A DNA stretch of 64,000 bases from Methanofollis sp. W23. Lineage in GTDB: Archaea; Halobacteriota; Methanomicrobia; Methanomicrobiales; Methanofollaceae. The notes beneath the pieces were generated by a model that did no database searches, was not told where the DNA came from, and saw only the letters and a list, made by a program, of their open reading frames with translations. Of the stretch, positions 38,024-46,355 are shown piece by piece. The stretch is from assembly GCF_017875325.1 (NCBI RefSeq), contig NZ_JAGGMN010000001.1, forward strand, positions 62,001 through 126,000, in the 5' to 3' direction. Positions within the stretch are counted from its first letter, which is position 1. The number at the start of each line of letters is the position of its first letter. The position numbers and the translations under genes are program-made.

Positions 38024-38532
38024 CCCGCGGGTTTTACATCGGGCGGTTCCAGCCCTACCATATCGGCCACCACACGGTGATCGAGCAGATCGCCTCTGAG
38101 GTGGACGAACTCGTGATCGGGGTTGGGAGCGCCCAGTTCTCCCACGAGATCGAGAACCCGTTCACTGCGGGCGAGCGGGTGATGATGATCTCGGCGGCCA
38201 TGAAAGAGATCGGGATCCCCTTCTATGCCATCCCGATCGAGGACCTGCGCAGGAACGCCCTCTGGGTCTCGCACGTCTACTCGATGACCCCGTACTTCGA
38301 CGTGGTCTACTCGAACAACCCCCTGGTCATCCGCCTCTTCTCAGAGATGGGGATGAAGGTGCGCACGATGCCGATGGTGATGCGCAAGACCCTCTCAGGT
38401 ACAGAGATCCGCCATCGGATGATCGAAGACGAGGACTGGCAGAGCCTTGTGCCCGGGCGGGTTGCGGAGGAGATCGACAGGATCCGCGGGGTGGAGCGGA
38501 TGAAGCAGATTGCCTCCTCTGACGTGATCTGA
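38020..38532 (+). CDS. nicotinamide-nucleotide adenylyltransferase, archaeal type
   Basis: 170 residues, the length of archaeal NMN adenylyltransferases, which join NMN or NaMN with ATP to NAD or NaAD. Nucleotidyltransferase motif GRFQPYHIGHHTVI (8-21) contains HxGH; LSGTEIRHRM near 126-135 stands for the ISxTxxR motif. The start ATG overlaps the larB stop (ATGA). Supplying NaAD for LarB is a reasonable inference from this coupling. A T8 run lies 20 bp after the stop. Confidence 0.9.
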   Translation: MTRGFYIGRFQPYHIGHHTVIEQIASEVDELVIGVGSAQFSHEIENPFTAGERVMMISAAMKEIGIPFYAIPIEDLRRNALWVSHVYSMTPYFDVVYSNNPLVIRLFSEMGMKVRTMPMVMRKTLSGTEIRHRMIEDEDWQSLVPGRVAEEIDRIRGVERMKQIASSDVI

Positions 38533-38552
38533 GCGACAGGGGACTTCACTAC

Positions 38553-38560
38553 TTTTTTTT
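38553..38560 (+). terminator. T8 terminator after larB operon
   Basis: Eight Ts beginning 20 bp downstream of the adenylyltransferase stop codon. Confidence 0.5.
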
Positions 38561-39043
38561 GGATCTTTGCTCTCAGGCTTCATCGTAGGACGAGAGTCTG
38601 ATGGTGAGTCAAGAACGAAAGGTCGCCACCATGATGCGATAGAACAAGATCTCTCTCCTCGCGTGAAGAGAGCGTAGGGAGTGACCCCATCCGCTTCATG
38701 ATCCTCCCCTCTGCCTTCTTGCCCCCATCGCCATCCCGGTGGTCCGGGGGCGGCGCCCCCGGCGCAAGGATATGGGAAGACATGATGACCAGACATGCCG
38801 CCCCCCAATCGCAGCATCTTCCCTGGAATCTCGCACCGGGGGGCGAGTGCCCCCCGGACCCCCCCACGACGAAGAGAGGCGGGGGCGGCGAGTGAACACG
38901 ATCCTCACCTGCTCTTCAGTCTTAAAAAAGAGAGACCACGTGACAGGAAATTATCATCCCGTATGCTTGAGCCTGGGGTTCATGCCCGATTCTACACACC
39001 CCATTTAACATGATGTTCTGATCCTCCCGTCTCCAGATCCATA
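38561..39043. repeat. gene-free stretch with composite repeats
   Basis: Contains a GCCTTCTTGCCCCCATCGCC stem module with GGGGGCGGCGCCCCC to about 38785, then a minus-oriented composite from 38825 (GCACCGGGGGGCGAGTGCC) through the purine block to the palindrome GGGGTTCATGCC and degenerate terminus TTCTACACACC at about 38999. No gene is present. Confidence 0.55.
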
Positions 39044-39053
39044 TTTTTATATT
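39044..39053 (+). promoter_or_regulatory. TATA box of FkbM methyltransferase gene
   Basis: TTTTTATATT is centred about 28 bp before the ATG at 39077, giving a predicted transcript start within a few bases of the ATG. Confidence 0.55.
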
Positions 39054-39076
39054 CCGTCTCTCCTCTCCACAAACCA

Positions 39077-39769
39077 ATGAACATCGTCTTCCTGCTCAAG
39101 GACCTGCTCCAGACCAGGGATCTCCAGGCATGGGTGAACCGACGGTTCAGGGACGAGCACCGCGTCCCGCTGGACCGCCGGGTTTTCAGGACGGTCTCGA
39201 CCCATGACGGCACGCGCTATCTGCTCTCGCATGAGGTCGGGTCGGTGAGCGATGCGGCAGTGAGGTACCGCCTCTCCGGGATCAGGAAGGACGATATCGT
39301 CATCGATCTCGGGGCAAATGTGGGGGGCTTCTGCATCCCGGCCTCCAGGTACTCAGCGCATGTCTATGCCGTCGAGCCGATGACCGCCGACGAGTTGCGC
39401 CAGAACATCGCCCTCAATGGAGTGGAGGTCACGGTGATCGAGGCGGGCCTCGGCGACGGGACCGAGCAGGAGATCGCCTGGGGGGAGGAGGTACGGCGGG
39501 TCAAGACGATGACGCTAGGGCACCTCAAGGAGGTCTGCGGTGGGTGCGATGTCCTCAAGTGCCACTGCGAAGGGGGGGAGTGGTCTGTCAGGCCCGAGGA
39601 ACTCGACGGGATCCGCCGGATCGAACTTGCCTACCATCCGAAGAATCTGAATGGGGCTGACCCGGAGGTGTTGCTTGGCTTCATCAGGTCGCACTATGTC
39701 GTTGAGTGGGAGGAGGTCGATGGCCATGCCCTCCTCCATGCTCGACTGATGGATGAATGGGAACTGTAG
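39077..39769 (+). CDS. FkbM-family methyltransferase
   Basis: 230 residues. SAM-binding motif I IVIDLGANVGGFCIPAS and post-I VYAVEPM; CDVLKCHCEGGEW corresponds to the LKIDxEG motif of FkbM O-methyltransferases, with Cys replacing the usual Asp (KCHCEG). These often methylate sugars of surface glycans; substrate not shown. The terminus CTGTAGAAATCCT runs through the stop codon, as if a repeat end supplied the last codons. The gene stands alone next to top6A. Confidence 0.75.
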   Translation: MNIVFLLKDLLQTRDLQAWVNRRFRDEHRVPLDRRVFRTVSTHDGTRYLLSHEVGSVSDAAVRYRLSGIRKDDIVIDLGANVGGFCIPASRYSAHVYAVEPMTADELRQNIALNGVEVTVIEAGLGDGTEQEIAWGEEVRRVKTMTLGHLKEVCGGCDVLKCHCEGGEWSVRPEELDGIRRIELAYHPKNLNGADPEVLLGFIRSHYVVEWEEVDGHALLHARLMDEWEL

Positions 39770-40590
39770 AAATCCTGGCTCTGTTAAAAATTTCTTCAGA
39801 AGTGTGAATCCAGAGCTGACCACGTCTCCACCCTGTGTGGACTTGATAGGCAGAGGGCGTCACAAATCTTTGAAACGTCCCCATCTCTGCCTTCCCCGCC
39901 CCATCGCCATCCTGGGGGTTCCGGGGGCAGCGCCCCCGGCGCGAGCGCATGGGAAGGCGTGAGAATAGGAACAATGGAGAGGGTGGATGGCAGGTGATCA
40001 GGGGGTCGCCCTTATCGTAATTCACCGTCGTCTCGCACCGGGGGGCGAGTGCCCCCCGGACCCCCCACGACGAAGATAGGTGGGGGCGGCGATGAAACCG
40101 CATTTTCTAGATGTCCTGTTGTGAGAATAGGGATCCGCGTAGCACTCTGTAGCGCTGTTCAGAGCAATATTCATCAGGAGGTCATCCCAAAACTCTCCAG
40201 CCCTTCTCCTCACCGATGAAGCGCGATGGATGACAATGAAGAGATCCCAACTTTTTCATCGCTCACCCATGCATTCATCGCCTTCCCACCTCTTTGGCCG
40301 GGGACTCTGCCCCCGGACCCCCGGGATGGCGATGGGGACAGGAAGGTAGAGCGATGATCATGAAGACGGAACGCAATTCTCTGCCAATCTTCATCAGCGG
40401 GGGGTCCGGGGGGCGGCAAGCCCCCGGTTGAGGAGAGCGTTGAGAATTTCTGGAGGGAAGCACTTCAGTTCGAGGAGATCTTCAACCATAGAGAGTTTTG
40501 GGATATGCTCCAGGTATGCTTGGGCCCATCATGCCCGACTCTACAGAATCAATGAATGGATTAATCCGTACCTGGACGCAAACAATGGGG
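39770..40590. repeat. gene-free stretch with composite repeats
   Basis: A terminus GGCTCTGTTAAAAATTTC starts at 39777; stem module with GCCTTCCCCGCCCC and GGGAAGGCGTGAG at 39889-39965; CACCGGGGGGCGAGTGCC block at 40037-40105; CAGGAGGTCATCCCA near 40175; reverse stem unit 40268-40450 with AAGGTAGAGCGATGATCATG; and a palindromic end at 40505-40540 (GACTCTACAGAATC). No gene is seen. Confidence 0.55.
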
Positions 40591-40598
40591 GTATAAGA
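40591..40598 (+). promoter_or_regulatory. possible TATA box of top6A
   Basis: GTATAAGA centred 22 bp before the ATG at 40616. If used, the transcript would begin at or just inside the ATG, so the start may be leaderless; the upstream GTG (40604) would then not be translated. Confidence 0.4.
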
Positions 40599-40615
40599 GG
40601 CCGGTGACGTTGGCG

Positions 40616-41707
40616 ATGAGAGGGCAGGTGGAGACAGAACAGAGAGCTGCAGAACGGCTCTATGCGATCGCGGAGCGGTGGTATGGGCAACTCAGCGAGG
40701 GACAGATCCCCTCGATCGCCCTCCCGACCAGGACCAAGCAGAATATCGAGTACGATGAGGAGAGCGGGGTCTGGAAGTACGGGAACCGCGAGAGTGTGCG
40801 GTCGGCGCAGACGGCGAAGGGTGCGGTCCATCTCCTGAAGATGGCATATGTGGTCGGGTTCCTGAAGCAGCAACTTGCCGAGAACCGTTCTTCGACCTTG
40901 AGGGAGATGTACTACATCTCTGAGGGCTGGAAGCAGGCGAAGTTCTCGGCGCAGGACGAGTCCAACAGGCTTGTCGAGGACCTGGAGATCCTCACCGACA
41001 TCCAGCGCGAGGTCTACCATCTCCGCCCTGAGGAGGACGGCGCCTCGCTCTTCGGGCCGATCCGGGTGCGCGAGGAGACCAGACGGGGGATGCGCGAGAT
41101 CCACTGTCAGGACGACGTGGGGGAGACCGGGTATCAGATCCCGAACAATGTCGACGCCCTGGAGTTCGTGGACCATGACGCCAACTTCGTCATCGCCCTG
41201 GAGACCGGCGGTATGTATGCACGTCTCATTGAGAACGGGTTCGACGAGAAGTACGGCGCCGCCCTCGTCCACCTGAAGGGCCAGCCGGCGCGTTCCACCC
41301 GCCGACTTCTCAAGCGCCTCCACGAGGAGTTCACACTCCCGGTGATCGTCTTCACCGACGGCGACCCCTGGTCGTACCGGATCTATGCCTCGGTGGCCTA
41401 CGGCTCGATCAAGGCGGCGCATATGTCTGAATTGCTCGCCACGCCGCAGGCGCAGTTTGTCGGGGTGCAGCCTTCGGATATCCGGGACTATGACCTGCCC
41501 GCGGATCACCTCTCCGACCAGGACGTGAATGCGCTGAAGGCGGAGCTGACCGATCCGCGCTTCGCGACCGACTACTGGCGGGAGCAGATCGGGCTGCAAC
41601 TGGAGATGGGGCTGAAGGCGGAACAGCAGGCGTTTGCGGCGCAGGGGCTGGATTTTGTGACGAGGGAGTATTTGCCGGCGCGGTTGTCAGAGATGGGGGT
41701 GCTGTAG
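40616..41707 (+). CDS. top6A: DNA topoisomerase VI subunit A (Spo11-like)
   Basis: 363 residues from the ATG at 40616; the frame also has a GTG at 40604. The winged-helix domain includes [13 protein letters not shown] with catalytic tyrosine expected as the second Tyr (Tyr100). The Toprim domain shows [11 protein letters not shown] and [15 protein letters not shown] (acidic metal ligands). Cleaves DNA in complex with subunit B, which is encoded 5 kb away on the opposite strand (33785-35587), although the two genes are adjacent in many archaea. The deacetylase gene starts 4 bp after its stop. Confidence 0.95.
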   Translation: MRGQVETEQRAAERLYAIAERWYGQLSEGQIPSIALPTRTKQNIEYDEESGVWKYGNRESVRSAQTAKGAVHLLKMAYVVGFLKQQLAENRSSTLREMYYISEGWKQAKFSAQDESNRLVEDLEILTDIQREVYHLRPEEDGASLFGPIRVREETRRGMREIHCQDDVGETGYQIPNNVDALEFVDHDANFVIALETGGMYARLIENGFDEKYGAALVHLKGQPARSTRRLLKRLHEEFTLPVIVFTDGDPWSYRIYASVAYGSIKAAHMSELLATPQAQFVGVQPSDIRDYDLPADHLSDQDVNALKAELTDPRFATDYWREQIGLQLEMGLKAEQQAFAAQGLDFVTREYLPARLSEMGVL

Positions 41708-41711
41708 GGCC

Positions 41712-43130
41712 GTGGCCGAGCAGCGGGCGCTGATCGGGGTGAAGTATGACGATTCCTACGCGGTCGAGGAGACCTTCCAGCTCTTCAAGATCCCCTGGGA
41801 ATGGTACAATCCCTCACACACCTATGACGTGGTCATCGCCCGCAGAGGGGAGGTCGAGACGGGCGGGGCCTATCTCGTCGACCTCTCAGAGAAAGACTAT
41901 TTTGCTGAGATCGCACGGATCTTGAACGAGGGTCTCCCTCACTGCCACGAACCGGCGGTCGAGATCCTCATCGATGAACTGCGCCAGATCTTGAAGGAAC
42001 ATACCCTCCTCGTGGAGATCCCGCCGGTGCCATGGGGTTACTCGTACATCGTCGCCCTGACCCATGACGTGGACATCACCTCGGTGCGTGAGCGACGCTG
42101 GATCTCGGTGGGGTATGCGGTGTACCAGTGCCTGCGGAAGGGCATGGTGCAGGACGCCGCCAGGATCCTCGGTGCGAAATGCGGGGTCGGAAAAGACCCC
42201 TGGAACTGCTTTGAGGAGTGGATGCGCCTAGAGGAAGACCTCGGCGTGCGCTCGACCTGGTTCTTCCTGCCCGAGAAGGAGAAGGCGGGGGAGGGTGCGC
42301 CCGCGATCCGGGCGGGGTATTACGACCTCGACCCTGCGTTGATCAAGACGTTGACCGACGGCGGCTGGGAGGTCGGGGTGCACGGGCTTGACAACTGGCA
42401 TGACGCCAGTGCGGCGCGGGAAGAGTTGCAGAAGGTTTCAGCCCTCTCCTGTGCGGAGGTGGGGACGCGCGTCCACTGGTTGCTCTTTGATGCCGACTCC
42501 TGGAAGAAACTTGACGAGGCCAGCTATGCCTATGACTCGACCTTTGGGTACAACGACGATGTGGGCTTCAGGGCGGGGACGATGCAGCCCTACCGGCCGC
42601 GCGGGTGTGAGCGCTTGCTGGAGGTGCCGTTGATCATCCAGGACGGCGGTCTGTTTGGGGGAAAGACCTGGAACTCGTCTGATGACGGGGGCCGTGGGGC
42701 GTGCCTCCGCCTCTCCGAGGAGGAAGGGATGCGCCGGTGCGAAGAGATGCTGGCGTATGCGAAACAGTATGGGGGGGTCGTCACTGTTCTCTGGCATCAG
42801 GTGAGCATGGCGGCACCGAAGAGATGGGGGGAGTTTTATCGGGTGCTGGTGGAGAAGGCGATCGCGGATGGGGCGTGGGTGGCGCCGGTTGAGGATGTCG
42901 CGCGATGGTTTGATCAGAGGAGAGAGAGTTTTCCCGATTATCATTGGAATGAAGATGTTATATCAACCTCTATTATGGGCATAGAGGCAAGTGCTGACAT
43001 GCCATCTTTTTCTTTTCGTCTGCATGTAAAACCTGGTTCTCTGCGATCGATCTCTGGAACCCATCGGAGGGGAGATACTTCTGTAGATCTGAAATATGAA
43101 CAGAAAGATATCAGGATTGGTTTATTATGA
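41712..43130 (+). CDS. polysaccharide deacetylase-like protein, island-edge copy
   Basis: 472 residues, GTG start with VKYDDSYAVEE retained. NodB-type motifs: ALTHDVDI (115-122), STWFFLP, GWEVGVHGLDNWH (219-230; H224 and H230) and VLWHQVS; the same series as the deacetylase at 1602. An N-terminal domain of 110 residues precedes it. The codon composition is GC-rich to about 42.92 kb; the last 65-70 codons (from about YHWNEDV) turn AT-rich, so the C-terminus looks recombined. The stop overlaps the following FemAB-like gene by 4 bp (ATGA), so they are coupled. Confidence 0.8.
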   Translation: MAEQRALIGVKYDDSYAVEETFQLFKIPWEWYNPSHTYDVVIARRGEVETGGAYLVDLSEKDYFAEIARILNEGLPHCHEPAVEILIDELRQILKEHTLLVEIPPVPWGYSYIVALTHDVDITSVRERRWISVGYAVYQCLRKGMVQDAARILGAKCGVGKDPWNCFEEWMRLEEDLGVRSTWFFLPEKEKAGEGAPAIRAGYYDLDPALIKTLTDGGWEVGVHGLDNWHDASAAREELQKVSALSCAEVGTRVHWLLFDADSWKKLDEASYAYDSTFGYNDDVGFRAGTMQPYRPRGCERLLEVPLIIQDGGLFGGKTWNSSDDGGRGACLRLSEEEGMRRCEEMLAYAKQYGGVVTVLWHQVSMAAPKRWGEFYRVLVEKAIADGAWVAPVEDVARWFDQRRESFPDYHWNEDVISTSIMGIEASADMPSFSFRLHVKPGSLRSISGTHRRGDTSVDLKYEQKDIRIGLL

Positions 43131-44119
43131 TCAAATTTGAGATGCTCGACGATGGGGATGAATGGAATCGAGTTGTTAGGGCATCGCCGTATGGAACAGT
43201 CTTCCATACATTTGAGTGGATGGATGTTCTTGAGCAACAGTATAAGGTACAAAAGATACCCCTGGGCATTTTTGAGAATGGGGATCTGATCGGGGTATTT
43301 CCTGCGTTTTTGCAAAGGAAAGGTATCTTTAATATTCTTGTGTCCCCATTGCATGAGGCGGCTACCCCCTATGCGGGTCCGGTTGTTGGGAATAATAAAT
43401 TAAGTGATGTAATCCGAGCTTTTGATATCTATTCGGAATGTGCAGATTATTATGATATTACATTCTCACCCGGATATGTTTATGACGACAATGTCTTGGA
43501 AAATCTCGATTTTCAGGAGCGTTATACGTATATCTTGAATCTTGATCAGTCAATTGATATAATCTGGAAAAATCTTAACAAAAAATGTCGGAATGCAATT
43601 CGAAAGGCAAAAAAATCAGATGTCACGATTGTTGAAGGTAATTCTCAAAGGGATCTTGAAGACTTCTGGGAAATGATAGAAGTTACCTTTCAAAAATGGG
43701 ATACCGAATCTCCGATTTCGGTTGACTATACCAGAGCGGTTTATGATGCTTTTTCCCAGAATGAGCAGTTCAAAATGATTTTCGCAGAGCGTGATGGAGA
43801 ACGTATTGGAGGAGCAATTTTTCTGTGCTTTGCTGACAAGATCTATTATTGGCAAGGTGCTTCATATCCAGACTATTATCGGTATGCACCGAACAATCTG
43901 ATCCAGTGGCATATCATCCAATGGGCTGTACAGAATGGGTTCAGGATATATGATATGCTTGGAGCAAATATCCCTAGTATTGCAAAGTTTAAGAGTAGCT
44001 TTGGTGGTGATCTGGTCAGTTATTCATATCTCTATAAATCACACTCATCACTTGCAGATGCAGGGAGGGGTGCATATGTATGGTGGCGTAAAAATGTTAA
44101 ACGAGATCTCTATAGATGA
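43127..44119 (+). CDS. FemAB/BioF2-like GNAT-fold acyltransferase
   Basis: 330 residues, a homologue of the acyltransferase at 232-1239. ASPYGTVFHTFEWMDVL matches SPSGSLFHTSQWL; LNKKCRNAIRKAKKS matches the helical signature; C-terminal YYWQGASYPDYYRYAPNNLIQWHIIQWA is the second GNAT motif. Translationally coupled to the deacetylase through ATGA. Base composition is low GC, unlike the upstream part of the deacetylase. Likely acylates an amino group of a sugar. Confidence 0.8.
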   Translation: MIKFEMLDDGDEWNRVVRASPYGTVFHTFEWMDVLEQQYKVQKIPLGIFENGDLIGVFPAFLQRKGIFNILVSPLHEAATPYAGPVVGNNKLSDVIRAFDIYSECADYYDITFSPGYVYDDNVLENLDFQERYTYILNLDQSIDIIWKNLNKKCRNAIRKAKKSDVTIVEGNSQRDLEDFWEMIEVTFQKWDTESPISVDYTRAVYDAFSQNEQFKMIFAERDGERIGGAIFLCFADKIYYWQGASYPDYYRYAPNNLIQWHIIQWAVQNGFRIYDMLGANIPSIAKFKSSFGGDLVSYSYLYKSHSSLADAGRGAYVWWRKNVKRDLYR

Positions 44120-44181
44120 TGTTTGCTTGGAATCTTAGGGTTCTATGACCATAAATATCTATATCATACTTTCTGGAGGGT

Positions 44182-44949
44182 ATGATGGTAAAATTTAGTA
44201 GATTCTGGCAAAATCATTGGGATAGTAAGGCAAGACACCAGATATCAGATTACGAACTCGATCGTGGTTCCGCCTTGAAAAATGGGAGATCTGATTCACT
44301 TAATGATCCTATATACGATTTCTGTGACCTTGGACACGGCGAATGTCTTCTTGACGCTGGTTGTGGAACTGGAATAAATATTAGAAGGTTTGGACCACAA
44401 TTTAAGAGGATTATTGGTGTAGATATCTCATATGAAATGCTAAAGAGAGCAAAAAAGAGAATAGATTCTGAAAATTTAGAGAATTCCGAAGTGGTTGTTG
44501 GTACTATCAATTGCTTGGGGTTCAAGAACGATTGTTTTGATAAAACTATATGTTATAGTGTCCTTCAGTATCTCTGTGATGAGGTAAGTGAAGCAGCATT
44601 GATGGATCTTATCAGGGTATCAAAAGAAAATTCAGTAATAATTATTCATGTAAAAAATAAGTTTTCGCTCTATGGATTGACCTTATGTTTCTCAAAAACT
44701 ATTGCTCGTTTACTGAAATATGATGTAATTCCTGAGTATTATCGGCCCTATTGGTATTATAAGAATATTATGGGCGATCTTGGTGCTCAGTTTGTGGATT
44801 CTAGTTCATCCGGTTTGTTTCAGGTATTTTTCTTTCCCGAATCATGCAGGAGATTTTTGTACCGTTTTGAGATCCCATTCAAAAATAATTTCTTTTTTAA
44901 AAATCTCGGAGTTGACTGCTGGATGAAGTTCATAGTTGTCAGGAAGTGA
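44182..44949 (+). CDS. class I SAM-dependent methyltransferase
   Basis: 255 residues; two ATG codons in tandem at the start, GGAGGG 2-4 bases upstream. Motif I ECLLDAGCGTGINIRRF, post-I IIGVDISYEML; LDLLLC-type late region with YPEYYRPYWYYKN-like aromatic residues. Methylates a small molecule or sugar, unassigned. AT-rich (island gene). Its end overlaps by 19 bp the upstream open frame of the next glycosyltransferase, whose ATG is 44954. Confidence 0.75.
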   Translation: MMVKFSRFWQNHWDSKARHQISDYELDRGSALKNGRSDSLNDPIYDFCDLGHGECLLDAGCGTGINIRRFGPQFKRIIGVDISYEMLKRAKKRIDSENLENSEVVVGTINCLGFKNDCFDKTICYSVLQYLCDEVSEAALMDLIRVSKENSVIIIHVKNKFSLYGLTLCFSKTIARLLKYDVIPEYYRPYWYYKNIMGDLGAQFVDSSSSGLFQVFFFPESCRRFLYRFEIPFKNNFFFKNLGVDCWMKFIVVRK

Positions 44950-44953
44950 TCAT

Positions 44954-46093
44954 ATGAAGGTATGTATGCTTACAACGGTTCATGCTCCGTTTGATGACCG
45001 TATATTTCATAAAGAAGCGAAAAGTCTTGCGAAAGTGTATGATGTCGTACTTATCGCACCGTCTGATGAAGTTATCAATACGAGAATTGATGGTGTCAGG
45101 GTCATAACCGTTAAAAAACCAAAAGATAAATTACTTCATCCTCTTACGCTGTGGCGAGTATTTATTGCAGGTCTGAAACAGGACTGTGATGTTTATCACT
45201 GCCATGAACCAAGTTCACTTCTCGTTGCTACAATGCTGAAATTCATCCGGAGAAAAAAAATTATTTATGATGTACATGAATATTATCCTTCAATAATTGC
45301 AGGAGATCTGTTATTCCCCCCTATAATACGTCCATTTATTCATCGTATCGCTGATATAGGGGAAACATTGATGGCACGATGTGCAGATGCGATTATTATT
45401 GTTAGAGACGATCTAAAAAAGAGATTTTCTACTGTGTCTAATAGAGATGTTGAAACAATATTTGTTTATCCGGATTCTAGATTATTTCTTGAAATTGAAC
45501 GGTCTCCGGCTCTCTATAGTCCTAGGTCTGTGATATATGAAGGGGGGGTAGATATCCGAAAAAGAGGGCTTGATAAATATTTATATGCACTGAAATCGCT
45601 CTCTAAAAAATATCCTGATATTATTTTTAAGATCGTTGGAGTGATCCCGGGATCTGATTTAGAATGGGCAAACCAATTTGTGATGAGGAATGGTCTTGAA
45701 TCCAACTTTGATGTCCATGATTGGGTGAACTATGCGGATGTTCCTAAATATTTGGTCAATTCAGGTGTGGGGGTGATTCTTTTCCAACCTGTGAGTTATA
45801 ATAACATTATGGGGATCCCGAATAAGTTATTTGACTACATGGCCGCGGGAATCCCGGTTGTTGCAAGTAACAATCCAAATATATCTCGTATAGTTGAGGA
45901 TTCAAATTGTGGAATTCTCGTTGACCCCATGGATGACCATATGATCGCAGATGCGATTGATTATCTGTTTGAAAATCCAGATGTTGCACGGCAATTTGGG
46001 AAAAATGGTCGAGATGCTATTAAAACAAAATATAACTGGATTAATATGGAGAAAAAACTGTTGGGTCTATATAAAAAAATTGCTGTACATTAA
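44954..46093 (+). CDS. GT4-type glycosyltransferase
   Basis: 379 residues from the ATG at 44954. GT-B fold: N-terminal MKVCMLTTVHAPFDDRIFHKEAKSLAK; Lys/Glu donor loop region near 290-300 (GIPNKLFDYMAAGIPVVASNNPNISRIVEDSN), which is the EX7E-like motif of GT4. It transfers a sugar from a nucleotide donor to the growing glycan on the cytoplasmic face. Neighbours: methyltransferase upstream and wecC downstream after 262 bp. Confidence 0.85.
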   Translation: MKVCMLTTVHAPFDDRIFHKEAKSLAKVYDVVLIAPSDEVINTRIDGVRVITVKKPKDKLLHPLTLWRVFIAGLKQDCDVYHCHEPSSLLVATMLKFIRRKKIIYDVHEYYPSIIAGDLLFPPIIRPFIHRIADIGETLMARCADAIIIVRDDLKKRFSTVSNRDVETIFVYPDSRLFLEIERSPALYSPRSVIYEGGVDIRKRGLDKYLYALKSLSKKYPDIIFKIVGVIPGSDLEWANQFVMRNGLESNFDVHDWVNYADVPKYLVNSGVGVILFQPVSYNNIMGIPNKLFDYMAAGIPVVASNNPNISRIVEDSNCGILVDPMDDHMIADAIDYLFENPDVARQFGKNGRDAIKTKYNWINMEKKLLGLYKKIAVH

Positions 46094-46355
46094 ATGAGGT
46101 TCCGTGGATTTTTTCAATCATGGCAGTAATTTATAGATCCCAACTTCTTTCTTGATGGTGTGAGGAATCATTTTGATTCTTTCTTCCTCCTACCTGGACA
46201 AGAGACCTTCTACAGAACCGCCCTGTATTCATATTGGCGTTAGTATAGGTTATTATATAGCATATTAATACATTACATATATTTACGCAAACTTAGAATC
46301 GAAGGCTTGTTAACAGAATGTACAGGTTACTGAATTCATTAAATGCAGAGATACC
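46094..46355. promoter_or_regulatory. island spacer with TATA region before wecC
   Basis: 262 bp without a gene. Contains an isolated element terminus CTTCTACAGAACC near 46209-46221 with no partner, so a fragment of the dispersed element lies even inside the AT-rich island. TTATTATATAGC near 46250 and further TATA-like blocks could promote the wecC-wecB unit. Confidence 0.4.
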
